Positions 23,096-36,450 of a DNA stretch of 64,000 nucleotides are shown here, piece after piece. How positions within the stretch are numbered: the first letter of the stretch is position 1; each line of letters begins with the position of its first letter. The notes below the pieces were generated by a model. The model ran no database searches. It saw nothing but the letters and a program-made list of their open reading frames with translations, and had not been told where the DNA came from. Source of the DNA: Moringa oleifera (Eukaryota; Streptophyta; Magnoliopsida; Brassicales; Moringaceae); the NCBI GenBank assembly GCA_021397835.1, contig JAJFZO010000344.1, positions 1 through 64,000 on the forward strand, read 5' to 3'. A program made the position numbers and the translations under genes.

Positions 23096-26035
23096 ATAAT
23101 TATTATTATTATATATAACAAATATTATCCCTAATTAATTATTAGGCTTAATTATATCTTGAGCTAATGTACACTAAGCTTAGTTATATATCAGTCCAAA
23201 TTATATATTAAGCCTAATTATATCTCAAGCTTAATTAATTTTGAGTTCAATTATACATCAAACTATTTCTTGGGCTCATGCACATTAGTCTCATTAATTA
23301 ATGAGCTCAATTACATCTTTGGCTCGTCTATTTATTCGATCTAATTATACATTAAACTTAATATTTTATAAGGCTCAACTAATTTTAGGATGTAATTAAA
23401 TTTTAAGCCTAATTAATTATTAATTTCAATTAAATTTTATGCCCAATTATCTATTCTACCACTTTAGTTCTCAGACCTTATTATATATTAAAGTCAATTA
23501 TTTGTTAGGTCAAGTAATATATTAAATTCAATTTTATATTATATCCAATCAAATCTTAGACTAATTATTTGTAAGCCCTAATGAATTGCTAGGTCTAGTT
23601 AATTGTTAATATCAATTACATATTTAGCTCGATTAAATTTTCGGTTCAATTGATAAATGTTAAATCCATATCTTTAATTATATCTTATGTATTAAATTTT
23701 AGGCCCAACTAATTCTTACGCAAAATTAAGTTTTAGACCTAATAATTATTGAAGATTAATTGTTAGGTTATAATTGGTTACTAAGTTCAATTAATTATTA
23801 AGCTCAATTATGTCTTAAATATAATATTTTATTCACCTTAATCATACGCTAAGACCAATTATTTATCAAGCTCAATTATATATTAAGCTTAATTTTTTAT
23901 TAAATTCAATTAAATTTATGAAACAATTAAATATTTGACCCAACTAATTATTAGGCTGAATTAATTACGTTCTTATTAACAATTATATATTAAGTTTAAT
24001 TTCGTATTAAACCCAATTAAATATTAAGTCAAATTAATTGCATAGCACAACTAATTATTTGGTCAAATTAATCTTTGAAGTCATTTATATATTAGGTTCT
24101 AATTAATTTTTATGTACCATGAATATAAATTAGACTCAATTTGTTTATAATTTGGGCCCAATTATCTATAAGATCTAATTTGTTCACAAGTTTAAATATT
24201 TGTTGGGTTCATACATCTTAGCTTAATTAATTATTGGGCCTAAGGTTCAATTATATATTAAGTCTATTTCATTCTTAGGTCTAATTATTTATTGTGATCA
24301 AGTCATTTTTTTATTATATCATATGCTTAATTTTTAAAGCTCAATTAAATCATAGCCCAATTCATTTGAAGTCTAGATATCTTATGTCATATTATTTATT
24401 AGGATCAATGATATAAGTAGAATTATTTCATGAATTTATGCATGTTAACCAAATCAATTTGGTCTAATTGATTAATAAGCCCAACTAATTCTTAAGTACT
24501 ATTAATTATTATGGCCAATTAATTCTCTAATCAAATTATATGCTAAGCTCAATTTTTTAAAAAACTCAATCAAATTTTAAACCTAATTAGTTGCTAGGTA
24601 TAATGAATTATTTGGTCTAATAAATTGTTAGTCTCAATTACATATTTGGCTTAATTAAATATTAAATCCAATAAAATTTTGGACCTAATAATTTTTCAGA
24701 TGCAATTACATCTTACAGTCAAGTTATTTCTCAGTAAAATATATTCAATTCATGCATGTTATGTCCACTTTTATCTTAAGCGCAACTAAATATTGGAACC
24801 AATTATATTTTAGGTCTAAATATTAATTAGTATCATTTCATTCTTAAACTCATTTATAGATTAAGTTTAATTATTTATTAGACCTAATTATATATTAAAT
24901 TAATTTTTTATTATTTGATTTAATTAATTATTAGTCACAATTAAATCTTTAATCTAATTAATTATTAGTCGCAATTAATAATTAGGTCTAATCAACTATT
25001 TAGATCTTTAATTATTGGGTGAAATTACATCTTAAGCTAAATTATCTTAGACCCACATATTTATATATGAAATTCAAATTTTTGTTGCGCCTAAAAATTA
25101 AATCTTAAGCTCAATTAATTATTTGACCCAATAAATTGTTAGGTCTAATTAGTTATCAGACCCAATTATGCATTAAGCTTTTTTTTATTAGATTGAATTA
25201 AATCTTAGACCCAATCAATTTTTAGTTACAATTAAATCTTATGCCCAATTAATTATTTTGCAAAATTAATTATTTGATTCAATTAACAATTAGGCTAAAT
25301 TACATCATAGGCCCAATCATTTGTAGTATAATTAACTCTTAAGTCCAATTAATATGCATTCAGCTAAATTTGCTCATAGACTGAATTACATCATAGGCCC
25401 TATTACTTATAGTACAATTAACTCTTAGGTCCAATTAATATGCGTTCAGCTAAATTTGCTCATAGACTCAATTATATCTCGGTCTCATTATTTGTTATTA
25501 TGATTAAATATTTGATGGACTTAATTATTTATACACCTAAAGTATATCTTAAATTTATTATAATTTAAATCCAATTATATCTTAGTCAAGTTTGTTTCTA
25601 GGTCCAATTACTTATAGGCCTAATTATATCTAGATCTAATTAATTATTGGACTTAATTATATTTTAGGTTCAATTACGTATGATGGTCAGTTATTTCTTA
25701 AATTCAATTATATATTTACCATGATTATTTATTAGGATCAATGATATATTAAGTCTAATTTTTATTAGGCTTACATAAATTTTAGACTCAACTTTGGCAC
25801 AATTAAATGTTAGATCCAATTAAATATTAGGTCTAACCAACTGTTAGACTCCAATAAATCTTAGGCCTTGCAATTTATTAGGTAAATTCATTTCTCAGGC
25901 ATAGTATATATTAAATTCAATTATTTATTAGTTTAATTTTTTACTATACCCAAGCAAAATCTTATACCTAATTAATTATTAGCCAATTTTTACATTAAGG
26001 TCAATTTATTTAAGTGAACCAATTATATATTAAGC
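23096..26035 (+). repeat. ~21-bp repeat array, A polarity
   Basis: An A-polarity block starting at the third copy of the TAA-rich polarity switch. Its later part, about 25000-26032, aligns with 1-840 and about 37700-38800 (shared 'gacccaataaattgttaggtc' type text and 'aatttatttaagtg'). At about 26032 it stops abruptly after 'tattaagcaaaaa' and changes to B polarity, whereas the sister copies continue in A. That marks a rearrangement breakpoint. Confidence 0.82.
25301..25472 (+). repeat. 86-bp tandem duplication
   Basis: Two adjacent units of 86 bp start at 25301 and 25387. Both read 'tacatcataggccc', then 'caattaactctta', then 'cagctaaatttgctcatagact', with about 10% difference by eye. The sister loci near 38210-38290 and 55930-56010 have a single unit, so the duplication is specific to this copy. 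Confidence 0.75.
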
Positions 26036-27405
26036 AAAAATTGGGTTTAATACATATTTATGCTAATAAAAATAATTAAGTTTAATTGATAATTGGGTAA
26101 ATGACTCTAATTAATAATTGATCTTAAAATATAACTGAGTTCAAAATTTAATTGAACAAAAGATATATAATTGGATATAACGTGCACAAAACCTATACAT
26201 AATTGAATCTAAACTACGATTGAACTTAAGATATAATTGAGCTTAGTAATTGATTGTACCTAAAAATTATGAATTAAGCCTTAAATTGATATAATTGAGC
26301 GTAACAACTGATTGTACCTAAAAATTATTTATTATGACTCAAAATTAATTGAATCTAATATTTAATCAAGGAAAATATGTAATTGAGGTCAACAATTAAT
26401 TGGACCCTAGTAATTCATTAAGCTTGATAACTAATTAAGCTTAACATTTGATTGGGTTTAATAAAAAAAAATGAGTTTACTATAAAATTTGATCTAATAA
26501 ATAATTGAGCCTAAAGCCTAAATTGAGTTAATAAAATGTGGGCTTGAGATTTAATTGAGCCTAATAATTAATGAAACCTAACAATTAATTGTGCTTGAGA
26601 ATTTGATAGGCCTAAGATTTAATTAGGCCTTATGAAATTTAGTTATTATATGATTGGGCTAATGAAATAATCTGGTTGAAGATATAATTGAACCTATTAA
26701 TTAATTTGACCCAATTAATTTGACTAATGTCAGTGATGCCATGAGATAATTTGATATATAATTCAGTCTAATAAATAATATAATTGGGCCTCATATATAA
26801 TTGGGCATATGATTTTATGGGTAAAATATAATTGAAGTTAAGATATAATTGAGCTTAATATTTGACGTGATACACATAATTGGGTCTAGTATGCATTAGC
26901 CCAAATTATAATTAAACCTAACATTTAATAGGTTTAATTATTAACTTGGTCAATTATGTATGAACCTAATAACTAGGCTTGAGAAAGAATTGGAACAAAC
27001 ATAAGTTAATTGGCCTTATTAAGTAATTGGGCATAAAAATAATTACCTTTCTTATGTAATTAAGCCTAACAATTATTTGCACCTAATAATTCATTGTATC
27101 TAGCAATTTATGAAGTCTAATAGTTAATTGAGCCCAAGATTTAATTAGGCTTAATATATAATTTGGTCATGCAAATGTTCAGATTTAATATAAAAATGGG
27201 TCAGATAATGACATGTGCATAATAAATAGTAGGCTTAAGATGTAATTGAGTTTAATAATTAATTGGGCCCAACAATAATTGTACCTAAGAATTAGTTATG
27301 TCAAAATTTAATTCATGTTAATATATAATTGATTCTATTAAATAATTGAGCTTACGAATGAAATAGGTTTAATATACAATTGCATTAAATATACATTAAC
27401 TCAAT
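26036..27405 (-). repeat. ~21-bp repeat array, B polarity
   Basis: A 1.4-kb B-polarity block. From about 26900 it aligns with 54950-55430 ('ggtttaattattaacttggtc'), and 26640-27400 also aligns with 22130-22900. It changes to A polarity at 'cattaactcaatattttatt', a junction also present at about 55433. Confidence 0.8.
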
Positions 27406-27930
27406 ATTTTATTATTTAATTTAATATAATTATTAGTCACAATTAATAGTTAGGTCTAATAAGCTATTTAGATCTTTAATTAGTGGGCTCAATTACATCT
27501 CAAGCCAAATTATATTTTAGACCCACATATTTATATACAAAATTCAAATTTTTGTTGCGCCTAATTATATATCAAGCTAAACAAATTCTTATGTAGTATT
27601 AAATCGTAGGCTCGATTAGTTACTAGATTCAATTAAATTGTCAAGTTCACTATTTTATTAGCACTAATTAAATATTAAGCATAATTATTTATTAAGCTTA
27701 TTTTATTAAACTTAATTAAATCTTAGACTTAGTTAATTATTTGGTCCAATGAATTGTTAGGTCTAATCAATTATCAGGCCTAATTATGCATTAAGCTTAA
27801 TTTTTTTATTAGATTGAATTAAATTTTAGACCGAATAAGTTTTTATTTACAATTAAATCTTATGTCTAATTAATTATTTTACAAAATAAATCATTTAGTC
27901 TAATTAACTATTAGGCTAAATTACATCATA
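27406..27930 (+). repeat. ~21-bp repeat array, A polarity
   Basis: A short A-polarity block matching 55433-55950 and also about 24900-25320. It ends at 'acatcatatttagggtttagg', where a telomere-like array begins without transition. In the sister copy the A block continues about 120 bp further before its telomere-like array starts. Confidence 0.8.
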
Positions 27931-28802
27931 TTTAGGGTTTAGGGGTTAAGGTCTAAGGTTTTTAGTATTTTTGGTCCAGTGGTTAGGGTTTATTGTTTAG
28001 GATGCAAGGCTTAGGGGTTATGTATTGACATCTATAGTTTAGGAGGTCTAGGGGTAGGGTTTGAGATATAGATTTAAGGTTCAAAGATTAGAGTTTAGGA
28101 TCTAGGTAGGGGTTAGGGTTTAAAGTTGAGTGTTTAATTTTTAGGGGTTAGGGTTTTAGAATTTTAGGTCTAAGGTCTATAATTTCAAGTATAAGCTTGA
28201 GAGGTTAGGGTTTAGGGGTTTGAATTTAGGTTTTAGAGTTCATGGATGGTTTAAGGGATAAGATTTTAGGTTTATAGGTCATGGGTGAGGGGTTAAAGAT
28301 TTAAGGGCTAGTGTTTTCATGTTAAGGTTTTTGGGTTATGTTTACGGTTTAGAGATTATTGGTTAGTGTTTTGGTGTTAAGGGTTAGCATTTTTAGTTTA
28401 AGGGTAGGTTAAAGGGTTTCGCTATTTAAAATTCTGGGTTTAAAGTTTAAGGTTTAGAGGTTATAGTTTAAGATTTAGGTGTTATGATATAAAGTTTAAG
28501 GTTAAGGATTATGGCCTTAAGGGGTATAGGATTTAGGGTTTATGGTTTACAATTTAGTGATTCGAGTTTTGGGGTTAAGGTTTATTGTTTTCGATTTACA
28601 ATGTAAAGATTAGGGTTTTGGGTTGCATGATTCAAATTTTGGGGTTCGTGCTTACAGTTTATAATTTAAAGATTACGGTTTAGGGTTTACAAATTAAGAG
28701 TTTTGGAGTTAGAGTTTAGGCATTTGGGTTTAGGGTTTTTTGGTTAAGGGTTAAGGTTTAGGGCTTATAATTTGAAAGTTAAGTGGTAAGGGTTAAAATT
28801 TA
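27931..28802 (+). repeat. Degenerate telomere-like array (TTTAGGG)
   Basis: About 870 bp of G-rich degenerate heptamers. From about 28020 it aligns with 59945-60761 (shared 'taggaggtcta', 'gatttaca-tgtaaagattaggg' and 'ggttgcatgattcaaattttg'), so this interstitial array was duplicated together with the flanking segment U. It lacks the additional 2 kb of telomere-like sequence and the LTR found in the sister copy. Confidence 0.87.
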
Positions 28803-28824
28803 GTACAAGCAAAACTTCACAAAA

Positions 28825-29549
28825 TTAAATGAAGTATATGTAAAAACATGAAAAATGTTGTACCTCTGAAGCAATACTACCTCTTCCTTGATCACCGCTT
28901 AAGATTTGACCGTGGTAACCAATCATAACAAGAAAAGTTTTCAAGTACATGTTAGAGCACAATGGTCTCTTAATCCTTTTTAAAAAAATTAACCACATTT
29001 TCTTTAACTACCTTACTTATTCTCTAATTTACTTATGCATTAATCATCGGTCAAAATCGCCAATCGTCACATCATATTCTCTTCCAGATCTCAAATCAAT
29101 TATCTTCCCCACCAAAACCCAAACTACCAACTCATTAAGAACAAAACAAGAATCCATAAAACTAGGAAAATTATTTTGCAACTTGATTCATCATCCACCT
29201 CAAATTTTTTCTTTTTTTTAGGTACAAATCTAAGGAGAATTTATAATATATTAACCAAAATAATTGTGTAGTGGTCCTTAGGACCTTGATGGTTGGCACC
29301 ATGAGATGGTCTCCGCAACAATCATAATTTACAAAGAGATGAAGGAGGAATCATTGATGGATCATAAGAATAACTGGCCTTGTGATGGTTATTTATAATG
29401 GTAGAGGTGAAGAAGTCGTAACATAACAATGCCAAATTGACAATTAAGGGAGGATTGAAAGAAAAATGCATATTCTCGATCTTTTTATATCTCACTTTGA
29501 GTTTAGGAGATACATGATGCCATTGTGATTTGAAAAAACAGGTCACCAT
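28825..29549 (-). pseudogene. Possible decayed gene fragment (minus strand)
   Basis: Two minus-strand frames look less random than the rest of the window. One, about 57 codons (28998 down to 28825), contains GDQGRGSIASE and a potential 5' splice site (GAG then GTAC) near 28863. The other, 75 codons (29549 down to 29322), contains NLALLCYDFF and DPSMIPPSSL. Between them are shorter pieces in other frames, such as a hydrophobic stretch containing LVLWILVLFL. In the copy at 60780-61500 the first frame has a 1-bp indel and a premature stop, and the second has one stop. Differences between copies in the 75-codon frame are mostly non-synonymous (about 14 against 7), which argues against current protein constraint. 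I do not recognise a family, and both frames may be chance. Confidence 0.28.
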
Positions 29550-30017
29550 ATGTAAGGAAGAAAAATTTCTTATTGAGCTTTTTTTAAGTAAAAAAAATTA
29601 CAGTTGTGGATAATAATGAGAGAAAGACAGAATTGCTTTTTGATTTTGTTTGTATAATTATACCTTTAGTTTTTAATTTAAATTTATTTTAATGATAAAT
29701 TAATGTTAGATAAATGATTATTGAAGAAAATAGTAAGAGAAAGCAACAACATTTTTTAATTTTCTTTTTTTATTTTATATTTTTAGTTTTAATATTTTCC
29801 AAAAATAAGTTTGGTTTTTTAAATTTTCATGTCGTTTTTGTTTTACCACATTTTTTAGTTTCAAAATTTTTTTAATATCACCTTACTTTCTTTTTTTTTT
29901 TTATTGTTTTCCAATATTTTCAAAAAAACTTACTTTTGTTTTACTGAACTTTTGTTTGTATTCTATTTTAAATTTAATTTTGATTATATTTTTATATTTA
30001 TGATTTTTTATTCATAT

Positions 30018-30115
30018 TATTAACATTATCTTTATTATTATAGTAATTATTGTCATTTTTATTATTATTAATTTTTTTATTATTATTATTATCATTGTTG
30101 TTACTATTATTATTC
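30018..30115 (+). repeat. ATT/ATC-type trinucleotide microsatellite
   Basis: An imperfect run of TTA/ATT triplets mixed with TTG and ATC ('attattattattatcattg', 'gttactattattatt'). The sister tract at about 61970-62035 has a different number of triplets, consistent with ordinary slippage. Confidence 0.75.
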
Positions 30116-31480
30116 TCAACGTGTAGATTTCAATTTCACTTTTCAATAATTTGCAATGATAATATTTGAAGAAATAGGTCAATTTTATTATATTACTTAT
30201 TAAATTATTATTATGTTATAGTATTTGATTCAATGTTAACCTATTTTCCTTATCATACATTATAAACATAGTAAAGATCAATTAAAAAGAAAAAAATAAA
30301 GTATTGCATATATGATACTTGCATGTGAAATATATGAAAAAAGACACGTGAGAAGCAAGTGCTATATTCAATGTTTTTCAGTTTCTTTTCAAATATGTTT
30401 TGAATTTCATATTGAAGAAACTGATGGATTTATGAAGAAATAATGAGAAGTCAAATTTATTCAAAGTTTAATAGAAAATAATATTGTCTTTTCTAAAATT
30501 AATTTTTAATGGTATCACTATCCAGCATGATAGACTTAGTTATGCTTATTCACATGAATATCAACCAATGAACAACTCGATAGGAATTTTATTTTTAAAA
30601 TATTTATTTTAAAAATGTTAGGTGACCATTATGTATCATTATTAGCTTTATAATTTCTAATTCAAAACAAATAAATTTGAAAAGTTGAAGGGGAATTTTG
30701 CAAAAGTAAGAGTGGGACAAAATTTATGAAAATTATATTTGAGACTTTCTTTTATAGTTTTGAAATATTAAGAGAAAATATTCAAATACAAATTTAAATT
30801 AAATTACATATCAAGTTTAATAGGACTGAGTGATACACTAATAGCAAACTAACCAATGAACAATAACTATTTCCAACAAAAATAAAAAAAGAACCATAAT
30901 TTACTGCAGCTAATTTTAAATAAGTTAAATGATATTTAGAGATCATCGAAATGGTGAAAATGATTAATCTAATATTATAATATTTCTTTTGATATCCTTG
31001 TTCTCATGTTTGATTGAAAGATAATATAAAAATTATTTAATTTTAACTTTAATTATATTTTATAAAATTTAAACTTAACAAATCATAATTTTTAATATTA
31101 TATAATTTTATCAAGAGTGAGATTTAACAATTCAATAATTAGTATTAAGATAAAGATCAAAATGAACTTTATATAATTCATATATAATGTTTTTTTAAAC
31201 CAATTCTATACAAAATATCTATTTGGTCTAAATCAACTTACTTTTATTCTTATTTTTTTTATAAAAGAACAATTCAAGTTGGTAATTTTGTACAACAGAT
31301 TTTAGCTTAAAATTTTTAACGAACATGAAGAAATATACAACAATATAGTTTGTTGTCCAATATCTTTTATTTAAATAATTTATTTTCAAAAATTAAAGAT
31401 AATATTTAATTTAGATTAAATGAAAAAGTTTATATGTAAAATTGATTAAAAAAATATGAAGAACTTGATCAAAAAGTCCA

Positions 31481-32825
31481 ATTATTTACAAGGTGAGTTA
31501 TATGTTAAGTCCAATTCTAATCAACTCTTGATCTTGATTAATAACACCAAATGAACTAATAGGTCTAACTAATTGTTAGTCTTAACTCTATGTTCGATCT
31601 AATTAAATATTAGATCAAATTAATTTTTGTGCAATCAATATATGTGAGATTTAGATAATTATTTGGTCTAATTAATTATTATACTCTGTATATCTTCAGT
31701 TGAATTATATTTGGATCCAACTTATTTGTTAACTCAATTATGTAATGGATTCATGCACATTATGTCCAACTAAATCTTAGACCTTTTAATTCTTATTTGC
31801 AATTAAATTTTGAGCATAATTAATTTTTAGATCTAATTAATTATTAAATTCAATTACATCTCAAATCCAATTGTATCTTGCACTAAGTTAATTGTTGACC
31901 TCAAATATATTTAAATCGCAAGATTATATAAAGCTCAACTTTTTCTGGGTCCAATTTAGATATTAGACCTAATTAGTTCTTAAAAAAATTAAATTTTAAG
32001 GACACTTAATCATTAGACTTAATTGATTGTTAGGCCATAATTATTTGCTCTAATTAATTATTGGATGCAATTACATCTTAGGTCTAATAATTTATCAAAT
32101 CTAATTATGTATTAAGCACTATTATATATTACAGTGCTTTTTTTGTTTTGGCTAAACTCAACCAAATTTGACACTCAATAAATGATTTCGCCGAATCATT
32201 TGCCTAATGAATTTGTTAGGTCAAATTAATTGTTAAGCTCAATCATTTACTAGGATCATTTAATTCTTAGATATAATTATATACTAAGTTTAATTTATTT
32301 TATTGTTATCCAAGCTTAATTATTTATTAAGTCTAATTATTATTAAGTTTGATTTTTATTAGGCTAAATTTATTTTTAGTCATAATTAAATTTATAAGTA
32401 AATTAATTACTAAACTCAGTTAATTGTTGGACTACTACAATCATTAGGTCATTAATTGTTAGGTTTTATTACTTCTAAGGTCCAAAAATAGATTGAAATC
32501 AATTTAATTTTAGGCTTAATTATTTTTTAGGCCTAATTTTAGGTTCAATATCTTACTAGTCTTAATTATGTATTAAGCTCAATTTCATATTAAGCTTATG
32601 TTTTATTATAATCAATTAAATCCTAGTCTTAATGAATTCTTTTAGACAACAATTTATTAGGCTTAATAAATTATTTGATCCAATTAATTATTAGGTTCAA
32701 TTGCACATCAGACTCAAATATTTCTTAAGCTTATTTTGTGCTTAACCCTAATTAGATATGATACTCAATTTTTTTAGACTCAGATAAATATTGGACCTAA
32801 TTAATTATTTGATGCAGTGAATTGT
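31481..32825 (+). repeat. ~21-bp repeat array, A polarity
   Basis: A 1.3-kb A-polarity block following segment U. Its first 500 bp are repeated at 63401-64000, up to the window edge ('gagttatatgttaagtccaatt', 'ggtctaactaattgttagtc'). It switches to B near 32830 after 'aattatttgatgcagtgaattg'. Confidence 0.82.
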
Positions 32826-35800
32826 TTAATCAAGTTAATCAGATTTAAGATATGATTAAGCCTTGCAATTACGGTTGAGCATGCATGAGCCCAATAAATA
32901 GATGAACTTAAGAACAAAGCCTACAATCCAATTAGACCCAAATATTATAATTAGATTAAATAGATAATTAGGCCTAATAATCATTAATAGGGCTTAACAT
33001 GTGATGGAGCCCACTAAAAAATTGAACTTAGGAATGAAATAGACCTAATAAATAATTGACTTATTACGTAATTGAGCTTAAAAATTAATTGGACCACAAG
33101 ATTCATTGGGCTAACAAATAAGTTCAAATAATTAACTAAGTCTAGAAATTAATTGCGTTTAATAACAAATTGAGCTGAATAAATAATACTAGCCATACAA
33201 TTAACATGATTTAAAATATAATTAGATTAATAATTAATTAAGCTTAGTGTGCATGAGCTTGATAAATAGTTGAACTTATAAATAAATTGGGTTTGAAATA
33301 TAATTGGATCTAAATTTTAGTTGAACATAATCAATAAATAATAGTGCTTAAGATATAGTTGTGTATATCATGCATGAAATTGAGAAATACTTTAGTCAAA
33401 GAAAAAAAAAATTGAGCCGAAAGTATTTTAATTAGGCTTAAAATTAAATGGAACAAAAATGTTGTTGAGTCTAGTAGTTAATTGAACCAAATAATTAGTT
33501 TTGCTAAATTATTAATTGGACTAAGATTTAATTAGGCATAACAAAAAATTAAGCTTAACACATAATCAAACCTATGAACGAAATAGACCTAACAAAATAA
33601 TGAGTCTAATGTGTAGTTGAGCCTAACAATTAATTGAATCTAACAATACATTAGGTTTATCATTTTGGTAGGCTACATAGTTGATGGAGCTTAAAATTTA
33701 ATTAGGTTTAATAAAAAATTATGCCTAATAAATAGTTAACTTTAATATGTAATTGGACTAAATAAAATATTGAACCTTTATATAATGCAATCAAGCAAAT
33801 AATTGGACCTAACAAATAATTTAGCCTAACAATTAATTAAGTCTTCTGCCTAAAAATTAGTTAAACTTATTAACAAATATAGCTTAATATAAAGTTGGCT
33901 TCACATATAATTGGGCTTAAAATATATTTGAACTTAATGATTTATTTGGTCCGAGATATAATTGGGTTTAAGATGTAATTAAGTTCAACAATTAATGATT
34001 TAATAATTAATTATGCTTAACAATTAATTAAGCTTAATGATTTATTGAGCAAGATTTAATTATGGCAAATAATTAATTGTACATAGGATTTACTTAAGCC
34101 TAAATTAAGATTAGGTTTAATATATAATTATGTGTAATAAATAGTTGGACTTAATTTATAAATGAGTTCAAAAACGAAGTGAGATAAATAAATAATTGAG
34201 CTTAAAATATAATTGGATCCAAATTTTAATAGATCTTAAGATATAATTCGGCGTAGCATGCTTGAACTCAATACAAAATAAACCTATGAATGAATTAAGC
34301 CTAAGATATGACCATATACCCAAATTATAATTGACCTAATATATAATTAATCATAATAACTATTTGGGCCTAAAATTCATTAATTGATCTTAAAAATTAA
34401 TTGGACCTAATGGATAATTGAATCCAATGTGCAATTGAGTCTAAGAATTAATTTAACTTAATAATTCATTAGGTTTATCAATTTGTTGGGTCAAATAATT
34501 ACTTGAGCTGAAAATTTAATTGTATTTAATAAAAAAATTATACTTAATATTTAATTTAGCTTAATAAATAAATTATGTCTAATATATAATTTTTCCTATT
34601 AAAAAATTAGACCTAAGATGTAATTGAGTCTAGTAATTTATTAAACCTAGCAAATAATTTGACGTAACATTTAATTGAGTCTAATAATTAACTAGGCCTA
34701 AAATTTAATTTAATCTAAGAATTATTTGGGCCTGGTTAAAAGTTTAGATTACATATAATTGGGCTTAAAAAATATTAGATATTAATAATTAACTAGGTCT
34801 AAGATATAATTGGGCTTAAGATATAAATGAGTCTAATAATTACCAACCCAACAATTAGTTAGGCTTAACAACTAATTGATCTTAATAATTAATTGAGTCT
34901 AAGATTTAACTTTTAACTAAAAATTATTTAAGCCTAAAATTTAATCGAGTCTAATAAAAAATTTAGTTTAATATGTACTTAGATCTAATAAATAATTAGC
35001 CTTAATCTATAATTGATAATTGACACTAATAAGTAATTGGTCCTAAAATATAACTAGATCCAAGTTTAGTTTAGCAAAAGATACAATTGAGTGTAACGTG
35101 CTTGAACCCTATACATAATTGAACCTAGGAATGTATTGAGTATAACATATAATTCAACTTATGATATAATTGAGTGTAATAATTAATTGGGCCTAACAAT
35201 TATTAATTAAGCCCTAAAATTAATCGAGTCAAATATATAATTAAGGTTAACGATTAATTGACCTTAGTAATTCATTGAGCTTAATAATTAACTAAGCTTA
35301 ACATTTGATTGGGTCTGAAACAATGAATTTACTACAAACTTTGACCTAATAAATAATTTATCTTAATAATTGGGCCTAAGGCCTAAATTAGGCCACTAAA
35401 ATATAGGTTAAATTGAGTACAACAATTAATTTGGTTTAACAATTGTGTTTGAGAATTAGTTAGACATAAGATTTAATTGAGCCTTATAAAAAATATAGTG
35501 ATTGTATAATTAGGCCAATGAAATAGTTAGGCTAAAGATATAATTAGGCTTATTAATTAAATAATATCACCTAAGATATAATTAGACCTAAAATTCATTA
35601 GAACTCAAATATAATTGGACCTAAAAAATTGAACATACAATATAATTGCTTCATATATAATTGAGCATATGATATCATGGGTCAAATATAATTAGAGTTG
35701 AGATATAATTGAGTCCAATAAATAATTTGGTCTAATACATAATAGGGCCTAATATGCACTAGCCCAAAATATAATTGGACCTAACATTTAATATGTCTAA

Positions 35801-36450
35801 GTATTAATTGGGCTGGTTATACGTTAACAATGTAAATGATTAGGCCTTAAAAATGAATTGGAACTAACATAAGTTAATTGTCCCTATTAATTAATCATGT
35901 ACAAAAAAAATAATTAACTTTCCTATGTAATTAAGTTTAAAAATTATTGGCATTCAATAATTTATTGGATCTACCAATTCATTGAGTCTAATAGTTAATT
36001 GAGCTTAAGATTTAATTGGCTTTAATTAAAACTTTGGCTTAATATACAATTTGGTCATGTAAATGTTTATATTTAATATCAAATGGGTCAAAAAACGAAA
36101 TGAGCCTAATAAATAGTTAGACTTAAGATGTAATTGAGTCTAACCAATAATTGTACCTAGCAATTAGTTAGGTCACACTTTAATGGGGCTTAATATGTAA
36201 TTGCTCTTAATAAATAATAAAGCCTAAGAAGCAAATAGGTTTAATATAATTAGTCTCAAATGTAATTAGATCCAATAATTTATTAGATTTAAGATATAAT
36301 TATGCTAAAAAATTAATTAGGACTAGTATGCATAAGTACAACAAATAGTTGGACCTAATAATAAATTGGGCTTAAGATACAATTAGACCTATATCTGAAC
36401 TTAGATATAATTTGATCCAATAGATAATTACGCCTACTACTAATAATAAG
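32826..36450 (-). repeat. ~21-bp repeat array, B polarity (B-short block, copy 2)
   Basis: A 3.6-kb B block collinear with 10206-13968 and 45380-49797. The shared anchors are 'gagaaatacttta' at 33380, 'gcatgcttgaac' at about 34257 and 'gatatcatgggtcaaat' at about 35668. It ends in 'taataataaggctactaat', the second copy of the B-to-A switch. Confidence 0.84.

Larger units (their letters stand above)
28803..31480. other. Non-repeat segment U, copy 1
   Basis: About 2.7 kb without 21-bp or heptamer periodicity, repeated almost full length at 60762-63400. The left part (to about 29570) has higher complexity and contains minus-strand reading-frame remnants. The middle is T-rich with ATT/ATC microsatellite. 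The right part is AT-rich non-coding sequence. It passes into A repeats after 'gaacttgatcaaaaagtccaatta'. No terminal inverted repeats, LTRs or recognisable transposase or reverse-transcriptase motifs are visible. It is probably a decayed element or gene-bearing fragment amplified by segmental duplication. Confidence 0.7.

Noticed and set aside
22939..23121. 60-codon minus-strand frame
   Set aside because: It spans a polarity switch of the repeat and reads through repeat units; no protein features.
28949..29221. 90-codon + strand frame, the longest in the window, with a shorter counterpart at 60872
   Set aside because: The second copy diverges in frame and length, there is no recognisable domain, and the minus strand of the same stretch looks more protein-like.
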